Assembly (NCBI GenBank): GCA_004005435.1
Contig: RZWH01000002.1
Span: 865,228-929,227 of the forward strand
Length of the DNA stretch: 64,000 nt
Source of the DNA: Rhodobacteraceae bacterium CCMM004
Lineage (GTDB): Bacteria; Pseudomonadota; Alphaproteobacteria; Rhodobacterales; Rhodobacteraceae
Reading direction: 5' to 3'
Positions 1-8,018 of this stretch are shown in pieces; within the stretch, counting starts at the first letter, position 1, and the number at the start of each line of letters is the position of its first letter. The position numbers were made by a program, and so were the translations under genes. Under the pieces are notes generated by a model. It did no database searches and had not been told where the DNA came from. It worked only from the letters and a program-made list of their open reading frames with translations.

Positions 1-366
1 CATGCCGCGATCCTGCGCCATCTGCCCCCGGCCGAGCGGCCGCGCGGGCCGCGCCCGCCCGACCTGGCCGACCCCGAGCCGCAGAGCGAAGCGCTGCTGG
101 ACGACCTGGCCCATATCTCGGACCTGCTCTGCGGTTGCGAGGACGCCCGCACTCTGGACTACGCGGTGCGCTTTGCCCGCTCCCTGGGGCGCAGCGCCCG
201 GGACGGCGAACTGACGGGCGCGGCCGAGGAGGTGTTGCAGCGGCGCCGCGACCTGCGCATCACCCGGCCGCAGGTGGCGCGGCTCGCCGGACTGGTGCAG
301 AACCGCCTGTCCGCCGCGGCCGCCCCCGAGGCCCCGGTCTACGCCGCCGCCGGATCCTCGGCGTAG
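1..366 (+). CDS. Hypothetical protein, C-terminal fragment
   Basis: The reading frame is open from the first base of the window to TAG at 364-366, so this is the 3' end of a gene that starts upstream. The visible ~121 residues are acidic then basic and helical-looking, with 'DLAHISDLLCGCEDA' in the middle and an Ala/Pro-rich tail. No membrane segment or known motif is visible and I do not recognise the family. Its last 28 bases overlap, tail to tail, the end of the acetyltransferase gene on the other strand. Confidence 0.6.
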   Translation, partial: HAAILRHLPPAERPRGPRPPDLADPEPQSEALLDDLAHISDLLCGCEDARTLDYAVRFARSLGRSARDGELTGAAEEVLQRRRDLRITRPQVARLAGLVQNRLSAAAAPEAPVYAAAGSSA

Positions 367-1040
367 AGGAGCGGCCGGGTGAGCGCCCTGAGCCGCGTGC
401 GCTGCCGCCCGTCCGCGTCGAAGTTCGCCGGGTCGAGCCAGGTGTCGTAGGCGCGCGACAGCGCCGGCCACTCGCCGTCGATGGCTGCGAACCAGGCGGT
501 GTCGCGGTTGCGCCCCTTGACCACCGCCGCCTGCCGGAACACGCCCTCATAGCTCAGGCCCAGCCGCTGGGCCGCGCGGCGCGAGGCCCTATTGGCGGCG
601 TCGCATTTCCATTCATAGCGGCGATAGCCCGCGGCGAAGGCCCAGCGCATCATCAGCACCATGGCCTCGGTCGCCGCGCGGCGGCGCTGGAGCTGGGCCG
701 ACAGCGCGATGTGCCCCACCTCGATCGACCCCGCCTGTGGCGCGATGCGCAGCCAGGACGCCACCCCGCCCGGCCCGCCGCCGTCGAGGTCGTCGATGGC
801 ATAGAACATCGGATCGGGCCCCGTGGCGGCCTCGCCGATCCAGTCCGCATAGGCGGCGGCGTCGGCGAAGGGGCCGTAGGGCAGGTGGTCCCACACCCGG
901 TCGTCGCGCGCATAGGCGGCGTGCAGATCGGCGGCGTCCCCAGGTGTCAGCCGCCGCAGACGCGCATAGCGGCCGGTCATCTGCCGGGGGCCGGGGACAG
1001 GCGGCGGCACCCAGTCCGCCAGGTCGGTTTCGCCACTCAT
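339..1040 (-). CDS. GNAT family N-acetyltransferase (RimJ/RimL-like)
   Basis: A 233-residue protein of the GCN5-related acetyltransferase superfamily, expected to move an acetyl group from acetyl-CoA to an amine. It has the order seen in RimJ/RimL-like members: a 'GRYARLRRLTPGDAADLHAAY' type N-terminal strand-helix (residues ~24-43), the beta-4 strand 'IEVGHIAL' (~107-113), and a pyrophosphate-binding loop written 'QLQRRRAATEA' (~116-126) in place of the usual R/Q-x-x-G-x-G/A. 'NRASRRAAQRLGLSYEG' near residue 175 matches the late motif B region of protein and amine acetyltransferases. The substrate cannot be told from sequence. It stands alone on the minus strand; the start is the ATG at 1040. 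Confidence 0.85.
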   Translation of the reverse strand: MSGETDLADWVPPPVPGPRQMTGRYARLRRLTPGDAADLHAAYARDDRVWDHLPYGPFADAAAYADWIGEAATGPDPMFYAIDDLDGGGPGGVASWLRIAPQAGSIEVGHIALSAQLQRRRAATEAMVLMMRWAFAAGYRRYEWKCDAANRASRRAAQRLGLSYEGVFRQAAVVKGRNRDTAWFAAIDGEWPALSRAYDTWLDPANFDADGRQRTRLRALTRPLLYAEDPAAA

Positions 1041-1168
1041 GGCGAGAGGTTAGCCGCCCGCCCGCGGCGATGACACGTCTAAACGCGATTGTAACCCTTT
1101 TGTCGCCACAATGCCGGGCGAGACATCGGGCCGACCCGCGCCCGACGACCCGAGTAGGAGTATGCGCC

Positions 1169-1300
1169 ATGATGATCAAGTTGATCGACACCGTGCTGCT
1201 GGCCGAGACCCGCGCCGCGTCGCTAGACCGCGCGATCCTGGCGGCGGGCGTCTTTGCCCTGGCCATGGCGGTCACGGGGACGGTCGCGCTCTCCACCTAA
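1169..1300 (+). CDS. Small single-pass membrane protein, unknown
   Basis: A 43-residue open reading frame starting at ATG 1169 (a second ATG follows directly) and ending with TAA at 1298-1300. An AGGAG ribosome-binding site lies at 1156-1160, about 8 bases before the start, which supports real translation. The N-terminal half is charged (IDTVLLAETRAASLDRA); residues ~26-41 form one hydrophobic helix (ILAAGVFALAMAVTGTVAL), so it is probably a membrane micro-protein with a short periplasmic tail. It ends 4 bases before the convergent DUF1501 gene. Function unknown. Confidence 0.5.
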   Translation: MMIKLIDTVLLAETRAASLDRAILAAGVFALAMAVTGTVALST

Positions 1301-1304
1301 GCGC

Positions 1305-2525
1305 TCAGGCCAGCACCCGCGGATCGTCGCCCATGTCGAGCCCTGGAAACACCGCCCGTTCCAGCACCCCACGCTCCAGCCCGAAGAGCCCGCGCAATAG
1401 CCAGGCGGTATAGGCCCGCACGTCCCGCGTGGGCATCAGGTCGCGCCCCTCGTAGAGCGCACCGTCGTCCAGCCCCGGCCAATCGCCGTAGACGCGCCCG
1501 CCGCGCACCGCCCCACCCGCCAGGACCATCGCACCGCCAGTGCCGTGGTCGGTCCCGGCGCTGCCGTTCTCGCGCGCGGTGCGGCCGAACTCGGTCATCG
1601 CGACCACCGCCGTCTGCTCCCAGACCGGGCCCAGCCCGTCCTTGAGCGTCATCAGGACCCGGCCGAGCCGGTCGAGCCCCCCCGCCATCGCGCCGGGTTG
1701 GTTGCGGTGGGTGTCCCATCCCGGCATCGAGAACGCCGCGATCCGGCTGTCGCGGTAGAGCCGCTCGGCGGCAAAGGCGGCCAGCGCCTCGACCGCGCGC
1801 CCTCCGCCGCGGTCCATCAGCCGCGACAGCATCGCCCCCCGGTCGGTTCCGGTGTCGGGGCGGGCCAGATTGGCCAGGGCAATCGCCGCCTCGGCGGTGT
1901 CGCGGAACAACGGGTCGTCGTGGTAGATCTCGCGCAGCAGCGCCTCGGCCTGCGGCGACGTCTCGATCCGGGCGTCGGGCGACCAGTGGCGCACATCGGC
2001 CGCGCCTTCGAGGATCTTCAGCCGCTCGGTCCCCACCGCATAGGCCGTGTCGCCAGACAGGCCCGGCACAGTGGCGAGCATCCGGTTCAGCCACCCGTCG
2101 TGCGCGGCCGCGGTCGCCACGTCGCCTGCGGTCCCGGCCTCCAAGAGGTCCTGACCGTCGAAATGGCTCCGCCCATCGCGATAGGGCGTCGACACCGCGT
2201 GGACGAAGGCCAGCTCGCCCGCCGCCCACATCGGCATCGCCGCGGCCAGGCCCGGGTGCAGGGCGAACCGGCCGTCGAGCGGGATCGCCGGCGCCGCGTC
2301 CGCCGAGAGCAGCCCCGGCCGGAGCGCCGCATAGGCCGGATCGCCCATCGGGCGCACCGCGTCGAGCCCGTCCATCGCCCCGCGCAGGAGGATCACCACC
2401 AGCCGCCGCTCCCACGGCGCGCTGGCAAAGGTTACCGTGCCGGTCAGCGGATGCACCGCCGCGGAACAGCCCAGGGCGGCGGCCCCGCGGGTCAGCAGCG
2501 CGCGGCGGGTCAGCGCGGGGGTCAT
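1305..2525 (-). CDS. DUF1501 family protein, Tat-exported
   Basis: A 406-residue secreted protein of the DUF1501 family (alkaline-phosphatase-fold relatives of unknown activity). The N-terminus 'TRRALLTRGAAALG' is a twin-arginine signal, so it should be exported folded. The family core is seen as 'LVVILLRGAMDGLD' (~43-56), 'HFDGQDLLE', 'GWDTHRNQPG' and 'MTEFGRTARENGSAGTDHGTGG' (~305-326), where the His/Asp residues suggest metal binding. The start at 2525 is chosen because GAGGAG lies just upstream; an in-frame ATG at 2540 would overlap the previous stop codon but has no ribosome-binding site. It follows the DUF1800 gene with an 11-base gap; the two families are commonly found as a pair, so they probably work together outside the cytoplasm. 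Confidence 0.9.
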   Translation of the reverse strand: MTPALTRRALLTRGAAALGCSAAVHPLTGTVTFASAPWERRLVVILLRGAMDGLDAVRPMGDPAYAALRPGLLSADAAPAIPLDGRFALHPGLAAAMPMWAAGELAFVHAVSTPYRDGRSHFDGQDLLEAGTAGDVATAAAHDGWLNRMLATVPGLSGDTAYAVGTERLKILEGAADVRHWSPDARIETSPQAEALLREIYHDDPLFRDTAEAAIALANLARPDTGTDRGAMLSRLMDRGGGRAVEALAAFAAERLYRDSRIAAFSMPGWDTHRNQPGAMAGGLDRLGRVLMTLKDGLGPVWEQTAVVAMTEFGRTARENGSAGTDHGTGGAMVLAGGAVRGGRVYGDWPGLDDGALYEGRDLMPTRDVRAYTAWLLRGLFGLERGVLERAVFPGLDMGDDPRVLA

Positions 2526-2536
2526 CGGCGGGCTCC

Positions 2537-3907
2537 TCATCTGCGGTTGAACTCGGGCGCGGCCAGCACCAGCGCCACGCCCTCCTTGCGGGTCTCGGCG
2601 GCCGACGCGGCCCAGCTCAGCCGCGCGCCCGCCAGCGGCCCCAGCGCGTCGACGACGAAGCGGCGCGGGTCGGGCAAGTCGGGGCGCAGGCGCGACGGGA
2701 CCGCCATCGCCCACTGGATCCGCGAGGCCAGGCCCTGGGGGTTGATCCAGGCCTCCGGCGCCTCGTCCCACCCGTCCGGCCCGTGGGCGCGCATGAAGTC
2801 CTGGCCCATCCGGCGCTGGGTGCGGCGGAAATGGCGGTTGAGCGTCCGGTCGTCCAGCGCCGCCACCGCCGCCGCGTCGACGCCCAGAGCGCGCAGCGCG
2901 CTGGCCTGGAAGTCGAAGGGCGGCTTGACCTTGCGCAGCTCAGGTGCGGCCGCGGCGGGATGCTGCACCAGCGCCGCGTAGACCGCCATCAGATCGCCGT
3001 CCGTGCGCGCCCACGTCGCCGCCACCGCCGCCGCCAGGTCCGGGTCGGGCGGGTCCGCGACGAAATGCGCCGCCAGCTTGCCCGCCAGATGCCGCGCGGT
3101 GGCGGGGTGGACGCTGAGATCGGCGAGCACAGCGTGGATGTCCGACAGCGCGGCCCGGCCGTCGCCGCCGTAGCTGCGGCCCAGCACGGTTTCGGCCCCG
3201 GGTTCCGCCGCGCCGGGCCGGAACCGCGCGCCGCGCCGGTCGGAATAGGTCAGCCCGGTCAGGAGTTCGGCCAACTGCCGCACGTCCGCCTGCCCATACC
3301 CGCCCCCTGCGCCGAGGGTGTGCAGCTCCAGCACCTCGCGCGCCAAGTTCTCGTTCAGACCGCGGCCCCGGCTTTGGCCCACCCGCGACCCCGGCCCCAC
3401 CGACACCGCCTGGTCGAGATAGAGCAACATCAGAGGATGCGTCACCGCCGCCGTCAGCAGGTCGGCGAAGCGGCCGGTCAGGTGGGTGCGGATGGCCGCG
3501 TCGAGATAGTCGTCGAGCAACAGCGCCCTGGCCGGGTTCTTGGGCACCGCGGTAAAGTGGTCGGCCCAGAACCACGTCAGCCGCTCGCGCAGGGGCGCCG
3601 GGCCGCCCACATAGCGTGCCAAGGCGGTGCGATAGGTCTGCACCCCCGCGCGATAGATGGCCTCCTGCGCGGCGTCGGCCATGGTCTGGCCCGCTGCGGC
3701 GTCCTCGCGTCCCGCCCGCCGCGCGGCGCCGACGCTCAGCGCCATATCGCGCGCTGTGGCGAGGTCCAGCCCGGGATGGGCCGCGCGGATCGCGTCCGGC
3801 GCGGCGAGCGACGCCAACAGGGCCGCCCCGTCTCGCGGCGCGTCGCCCGGAACGAGGCCGGTGCCGAAACGGACGGAGGCAAGCGCCGCGGGACGCGCGC
3901 GGCTCAT
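2537..3907 (-). CDS. DUF1800 family protein
   Basis: A 456-residue member of the DUF1800 family, of unknown biochemical role. The diagnostic stretch 'GRGLNENLAREVLELHTLG' sits near residue 200, preceded by 'ERLTWFWADHFTAV' (~107-120) and followed by 'QLAELLTGLTYSD'. The C-terminus 'PEFNRR' is the usual family ending. The start at 3907 (MSRARPAAL) is the best-placed methionine; an ATG further upstream at about 3946 would add only low-complexity sequence. No classical signal peptide is obvious at this start. It is upstream of the DUF1501 gene, its usual operon partner. Confidence 0.88.
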   Translation of the reverse strand: MSRARPAALASVRFGTGLVPGDAPRDGAALLASLAAPDAIRAAHPGLDLATARDMALSVGAARRAGREDAAAGQTMADAAQEAIYRAGVQTYRTALARYVGGPAPLRERLTWFWADHFTAVPKNPARALLLDDYLDAAIRTHLTGRFADLLTAAVTHPLMLLYLDQAVSVGPGSRVGQSRGRGLNENLAREVLELHTLGAGGGYGQADVRQLAELLTGLTYSDRRGARFRPGAAEPGAETVLGRSYGGDGRAALSDIHAVLADLSVHPATARHLAGKLAAHFVADPPDPDLAAAVAATWARTDGDLMAVYAALVQHPAAAAPELRKVKPPFDFQASALRALGVDAAAVAALDDRTLNRHFRRTQRRMGQDFMRAHGPDGWDEAPEAWINPQGLASRIQWAMAVPSRLRPDLPDPRRFVVDALGPLAGARLSWAASAAETRKEGVALVLAAPEFNRR

Positions 3908-4016
3908 GGCCGGTGTCTGAGGGCGGGACCGCACATGCAAGGGCATATAGGGCCGGCCGCCGCTGCGTTCACCGCGGCGCGGCAGCAATTTGCCAGGGAT
4001 CCGCGCGACTTTGCCG

Positions 4017-4041
4017 GGAACCCCGGCCCCCGCGGAACGTT
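4017..4041 (+). promoter_or_regulatory. Possible ECF-sigma promoter (GGAAC-N16-CGTT)
   Basis: GGAAC at 4017-4021 and CGTT at 4038-4041 are 16 bases apart, about 37 bases before the hemerythrin-like gene start. This matches the alphaproteobacterial general-stress (EcfG) promoter form. Rhodobacterales often lack that pathway, so it could be chance or another ECF sigma site. Confidence 0.3.
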
Positions 4042-4077
4042 GAAGAAACCTACTGCCATCAGGAGCGACGCGCCCCC

Positions 4078-4554
4078 ATGCCCGACATCTATACCGCCAT
4101 CAAACAGGACCACGACGAGCACCGCGAGCTCCTCGACCGCATCGCCGAAACCACCGGCGACAGCGACGCCCGCAAGGAGGCGTGGCGGACCTTCTACTAC
4201 GAGGTCAAGAGCCATGCCGCGGCGGAGGAAGAGACCTTCTATTCCAAGCTGATCTCCAAGACCTGGGGACAGGACGCCGCCCGCCATTCGGTCCACGAGC
4301 ACCAACAGCTCGACGACCTGATGGAAGAGCTCAACGAGATGGACATGTCGCACGGATCGTGGCTGGAGAAGTTCAAGACCCTGCGCCACGAATACGAACA
4401 CCACATCGAAGAAGAAGAGAACGAGGTCTTCACCCGCGCCCGCGAGGTCGTTGCGGACAGCGAGATCGAGGGCTACGGCGCGCGGTTCCTCGAGCGCAAG
4501 GAAGAAGAGCGCAAGCTGGTGGACGACAAGCGCGAGGACAGCCTGGAGGATTGA
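4078..4554 (+). CDS. Hemerythrin HHE-domain protein
   Basis: A 158-residue cytosolic protein with the hemerythrin/HHE cation-binding four-helix fold. Metal-ligand style residues are spread as in the family: 'DHDEHRELLD' (~11-20), 'EVKSHAAAEEETFY' (~42-55), 'HEHQQLDDLMEEL' (~72-84) and 'HEYEHHIEEEENEVF' (~102-116). Such proteins bind a di-iron centre and are linked to oxygen, nitric oxide or iron handling. The tail is strongly charged (EERKLVDDKREDSLED). Start ATG at 4078 has AGGAG at 4061-4065. It stands alone in its direction, with a possible ECF promoter upstream. Confidence 0.88.
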   Translation: MPDIYTAIKQDHDEHRELLDRIAETTGDSDARKEAWRTFYYEVKSHAAAEEETFYSKLISKTWGQDAARHSVHEHQQLDDLMEELNEMDMSHGSWLEKFKTLRHEYEHHIEEEENEVFTRAREVVADSEIEGYGARFLERKEEERKLVDDKREDSLED

Positions 4555-4589
4555 CCTGCCGTTAACCGGCCCTTAACTCTGTTCCCCAT

Positions 4590-5309
4590 ATGTTCGTTCG
4601 CAGCACGGCGGACGAACAGGGGGAGGACGCGATTGAGTTGTTTACGAATCTCGGCGCAGACAGCTATATCTCGGGAATGACCGGTTCGGCGACACAAGAC
4701 TTGCGGGATTTCTTGGACGGGGCCCGGTTCGGGACGATCATGGCCGACCCGCCGTGGCGATTTACCAATCGCACCGGGAAGGTCGCGCCGGAGCACAAGC
4801 GTCTGGCGCGCTACCCCACCCTGACGCTGGAAGAGATCTGTGCACTGCCGGTGGCCGAACACGCCGCCGACCCCTCGCATTGCTATATCTGGGTGCCGAA
4901 CGCTCTCTTGCCCGAGGGGCTGCGGGTGATGGAGGCGTGGGGGTTCACCTACAAGTCCAACATCGTGTGGCACAAGGTGCGCAAGGACGGCGGCAGCGAC
5001 GGGCGGGGCGTGGGGTTCTACTTCCGCAACGTGACCGAGATCCTGCTCTTCGGAACGCGGGGCAAGAACGCGCGGACACTGGCGCCCGGACGGCGGCAGG
5101 TGAACATGATCCAGACCCGCAAGCGCGAGCATTCGCGCAAGCCCGATGAGCAGTATTCGCTGATCGAAGACTGTTCTTGGGGGCCGTATCTGGAGCTCTT
5201 CGGACGAGGCAAGCGGCCGGGCTGGACCGTCTGGGGCAACCAGGCCGGGGCGGACTACAAACCCGACTGGACGACCTACGCCTACAATTCGTCCGTCGCG
5301 GCGGAATAA
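4590..5309 (+). CDS. MT-A70 family DNA N6-adenine methyltransferase
   Basis: A protein of up to 239 residues of the MT-A70 family, which transfers a methyl group from S-adenosylmethionine to N6 of adenine. The catalytic 'DPPW' motif is at residues 53-56 in 'FGTIMADPPWRF', followed by 'YIWVPNALLPEGLRVMEAWGF', 'NIVWHKVRKDGGSDGRG', 'RNVTEILLFGTRG' and 'HSRKPDEQYSLIE', all usual for bacterial members. The ATG at 4590 has no ribosome-binding site; AGGGGGAGG at 4618-4626 points to a later start, possibly TTG at 4638 giving a protein that begins FTNLGADSY. The last 28 bases overlap the end of a BglII-like endonuclease gene on the opposite strand, so it is probably the modification half of a restriction-modification pair. 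Confidence 0.88.
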   Translation: MFVRSTADEQGEDAIELFTNLGADSYISGMTGSATQDLRDFLDGARFGTIMADPPWRFTNRTGKVAPEHKRLARYPTLTLEEICALPVAEHAADPSHCYIWVPNALLPEGLRVMEAWGFTYKSNIVWHKVRKDGGSDGRGVGFYFRNVTEILLFGTRGKNARTLAPGRRQVNMIQTRKREHSRKPDEQYSLIEDCSWGPYLELFGRGKRPGWTVWGNQAGADYKPDWTTYAYNSSVAAE

Positions 5310-6040
5310 GGCGACACCGCGGACGCCGGCAGGCCGATCAGCAGCAGCGGACAGGGCCGCCCCACCCCGCGCGAGATGCGGTCGATCAGCTTGGTCCAAT
5401 GGGTCGTGGCCTGGCCGAACTTGTCGCCGACGAAGGGCCGGGCGAAGGCGGTGGCGAAGTCGAGCCCCCCGGCCATACCGCGCGCGACCGTCTCGCGCTG
5501 CCGGGCGGTCCGGTCCTTCATTCCGTAGGCGAGGAGTTGCGCCTCTTCGGTGATGCCCGCGGCGCGCAGGAACGTGGCGACCGTGTCGACCAGCGCCGCC
5601 TGTAACGCTGCCCCACGGGTCACGACGATGCCCACGTCGATGATCGACTGCGCGTGCAGCCTCTGGAAACTCTCCAGATCGCGGTCGAAAAACGGGTCCT
5701 TGTTGTTCCATTCGATCTCGAGCGCCAGCGTGCCCCCGCCGCCGCGGCGGACGTGGTCGATCTCGTGGCTCATGCCGTCGCCCAGGGGGCGCCCGTCCAC
5801 GGTCGTCTCGATGCGGTAGTTGTGCTTGACCCACCCCGCCTGGGCGAGGCGGCGGCGCAGCCGCTGGGTCGACCGCGCCTCGCCGCCGCCCGACCCCACG
5901 AGTTCGGCGGCCGGGATGCGCACGTCCGCCAGGGCGGCGACCAACTCGGCCGTCTCGGCGGGAAAGTCGACCGATAGGATCGCCTCGGCGTGGTTGCGGG
6001 TCTCGACGTCGAAGCCCGCGTCTCGCAGCGTGGCGAACAC
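5282..6040 (-). CDS. BglII/BstYI-like type II restriction endonuclease
   Basis: A 252-residue protein resembling the BglII/BstYI restriction endonuclease family. The likely catalytic core is 'SHEIDHVRRGGGGTLALEIEWNNKDPFFDRDLESF' around residues 91-125: D95, E108 and E110 fit the BglII pattern D...E-x-Q/E of the PD-(D/E)xK nuclease fold, and 'IEWNNKDPF' is the best-conserved part of the family. The start is GTG at 6040, 7 bases after the aspS stop codon, so it may be read through from aspS. Its 3' end overlaps the methyltransferase gene on the other strand by 28 bases. Together they form a compact tail-to-tail restriction-modification module. The recognition site cannot be read from sequence. 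Confidence 0.8.
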   Translation of the reverse strand: MFATLRDAGFDVETRNHAEAILSVDFPAETAELVAALADVRIPAAELVGSGGGEARSTQRLRRRLAQAGWVKHNYRIETTVDGRPLGDGMSHEIDHVRRGGGGTLALEIEWNNKDPFFDRDLESFQRLHAQSIIDVGIVVTRGAALQAALVDTVATFLRAAGITEEAQLLAYGMKDRTARQRETVARGMAGGLDFATAFARPFVGDKFGQATTHWTKLIDRISRGVGRPCPLLLIGLPASAVSPYSAATDEL

Positions 6041-6047
6041 CGCGGCC

Positions 6048-7823
6048 TCAGTCCTGCGGCAGCACCCGCAGCCGCAACTCGCGCAACTGCTCGGGCGTCG
6101 GCTCGGAGGGCGCGCCCATCATCAGATCCTGCGCCTGCTGGTTCATCGGGAACATGATGACCTCGCGGATGTTCGCCTCGTCCGCCAGCAGCATCACCAT
6201 CCGGTCGATGCCCGCCGCGCAGCCGCCGTGGGGCGGCGCGCCGTACTGGAACGCGTTGACCATGCCGCCGAAGCGGCGGCGCACCTCGTCCTCGCTGTAG
6301 CCCGCGATCTCGAAGGCGCGGAACATCACGTCCAGCTTGTGGTTGCGGATCGCCCCCGACACCAGCTCGTAGCCGTTGCACGCCAGGTCGTACTGGAACC
6401 CCAGCACCTCCAGCGGATCGCCGTCGAGCGCCGCCATCCCGCCTTGCGGCATGGAGAACGGGTTGTGGGAAAAGTCCACGCGCCCCTCGTCGTCACGCTC
6501 GTACATCGGAAAGTCGACGATCCAGGCAAAGGCAAAGCGGTCTTCGTCGGTCAGCCCCAGCTCGTTGCCGATGACCACCCGCGCCCGGCCCGCCACCGCC
6601 TCGAACGCCTCTGGCTTGCCCCCGAGGAAGAACGCGGCGTCGCCCACGCCCAGGCCCAGCTGCTGGCGGATCGCCTCGGTCCGTTCGTGGCCGATGTTCT
6701 TGGCCAGCGGGCCTGCGGCCTCCATGTCCATCTGGTCGCCCTCGCGCCAGAAGATATAGCCCATTCCGGGCAGGCCCTGCTCCTGCGCGAACTTGTTCAT
6801 CCGGTCGCAGAACTTGCGCGACCCGCCGCCGGGGGCGGGGATGGCGCGGATCTCGGTCCCCTCCTGCTCCAACAGCTTGGCGAAGATGGCAAAGCCGCCG
6901 CCGGCGAAGTGCTCGCTGACGCGCTGCATCTTGATCGGGTTGCGCAGGTCGGGCTTGTCGGTGCCGTACCACAGCGCCGCGTCGCGGAACGAGATGCGCG
7001 GGAACTCGGCGTCGACCCGGCGTCCGCCCCCGAACCGCTCGAACGTGCCGCGCATCACCGGTTCGATGGCGGCAAAGACGTCGTCCTGGGTGACGAACGA
7101 CATCTCCATGTCCAGCTGGTAGAAGTCGGTGGGCGAGCGGTCGGCGCGCGGGTCCTCGTCGCGGAAGCACGGCGCGATCTGGAAATACCGGTCGAACCCC
7201 GACACCATGATCAGCTGCTTGAACTGCTGCGGCGCCTGGGGCAGCGCGTAGAACTGCCCCGGATGCAGGCGCGAGGGCACGAGGAAGTCGCGCGCGCCCT
7301 CGGGCGAGGAGGCGGTAATGATCGGCGTCTGGAACTCGGTGAAGCCCTGATCCCACATCCGCTCGCGCAGATCGCGCACCACCTCGGAGCGCAGCATGAT
7401 GTTGTCGTGCAACGACTGCCGGCGCAGGTCGAGGAAGCGGTAGCGCAGGCGCGTTTCCTCGGGATACTCCTGCTCGCCGAAGACCGGCAGCGGCAGCTCG
7501 CCCGCCTGGCCCAGCACCTCCATGTCGCGGATATAGACCTCGATCTCGCCGGTGGGGATCTTGGGGTTCACCAGCCCCTCGGCCCGCGCCTTGACCGCGC
7601 CGTCGATGCGGATGCACCACTCGCTGCGCACCTTTTCGACCTCGGCAAAGACCGGGCTGTCGGGATCGCACAACACCTGGGTCATGCCGTACTGGTCGCG
7701 CAGGTCGATGAACAGAACGCCGCCGTGGTCGCGCACCCGGTGGACCCAACCGGCCAGGCGGACGGTCTGGCCCACATGGCTCAGGTCCAGATCGGCGCAG
7801 GTGTGGCTGCGATAGGCGTGCAT
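6048..7823 (-). CDS. aspS: Aspartyl-tRNA synthetase
   Basis: A 591-residue class II aminoacyl-tRNA synthetase that charges tRNA-Asp (in many alphaproteobacteria also tRNA-Asn). It starts [12 protein letters not shown], with the OB-fold anticodon-binding domain first ('[18 protein letters not shown]', residues ~18-35). Motif 2 is '[19 protein letters not shown]', the bacterial GAD insert lies in the middle, and motif 3 is '[13 protein letters not shown]' near residue 540. Length is normal for bacterial AspRS. The start at 7823 is the family start; further upstream sequence is an open frame without similarity. The divergent cfa gene begins about 195 bases away. The BglII-like endonuclease follows directly downstream. 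Confidence 0.97.
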   Translation of the reverse strand: MHAYRSHTCADLDLSHVGQTVRLAGWVHRVRDHGGVLFIDLRDQYGMTQVLCDPDSPVFAEVEKVRSEWCIRIDGAVKARAEGLVNPKIPTGEIEVYIRDMEVLGQAGELPLPVFGEQEYPEETRLRYRFLDLRRQSLHDNIMLRSEVVRDLRERMWDQGFTEFQTPIITASSPEGARDFLVPSRLHPGQFYALPQAPQQFKQLIMVSGFDRYFQIAPCFRDEDPRADRSPTDFYQLDMEMSFVTQDDVFAAIEPVMRGTFERFGGGRRVDAEFPRISFRDAALWYGTDKPDLRNPIKMQRVSEHFAGGGFAIFAKLLEQEGTEIRAIPAPGGGSRKFCDRMNKFAQEQGLPGMGYIFWREGDQMDMEAAGPLAKNIGHERTEAIRQQLGLGVGDAAFFLGGKPEAFEAVAGRARVVIGNELGLTDEDRFAFAWIVDFPMYERDDEGRVDFSHNPFSMPQGGMAALDGDPLEVLGFQYDLACNGYELVSGAIRNHKLDVMFRAFEIAGYSEDEVRRRFGGMVNAFQYGAPPHGGCAAGIDRMVMLLADEANIREVIMFPMNQQAQDLMMGAPSEPTPEQLRELRLRVLPQD

Positions 7824-7923
7824 GGCGGTCCTCGGGATGTCTGTCTGGCGGGTCGCGCCGATTGACCCCCTCGCGCCCGGGAAGTCAAGGGAAGCGGATC
7901 CCTGCCCGCCCTGCCGGGCAATC

Positions 7924-7952
7924 TTTACACTTTTCCGGACAGGGGCCAAAAT
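7924..7952 (+). promoter_or_regulatory. Candidate promoter of cfa-like gene
   Basis: TTTACA (7924-7929) and CAAAAT (7947-7952) are separated by 17 bases, a plausible sigma-70 type pair in the divergent region between aspS and the cyclopropane synthase gene. It is followed by a GC-rich hairpin at 7970-7989 (CCCCGGC / GCCGGGG with a 6-base loop) in the predicted leader, which could affect translation or be a regulatory RNA target. Confidence 0.4.
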
Positions 7953-8018
7953 GTCGCAATGCAGCATCGCCCCGGCGTGTCAGCCGGGGTTTCCTCGTGC
8001 GAACCGCGGAGTTTGGTC

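Noticed and set aside
5820..7865. A 681-residue plus-strand open frame opposite aspS
   Set aside because: Shadow of aspS with low-complexity composition and no ribosome-binding site.
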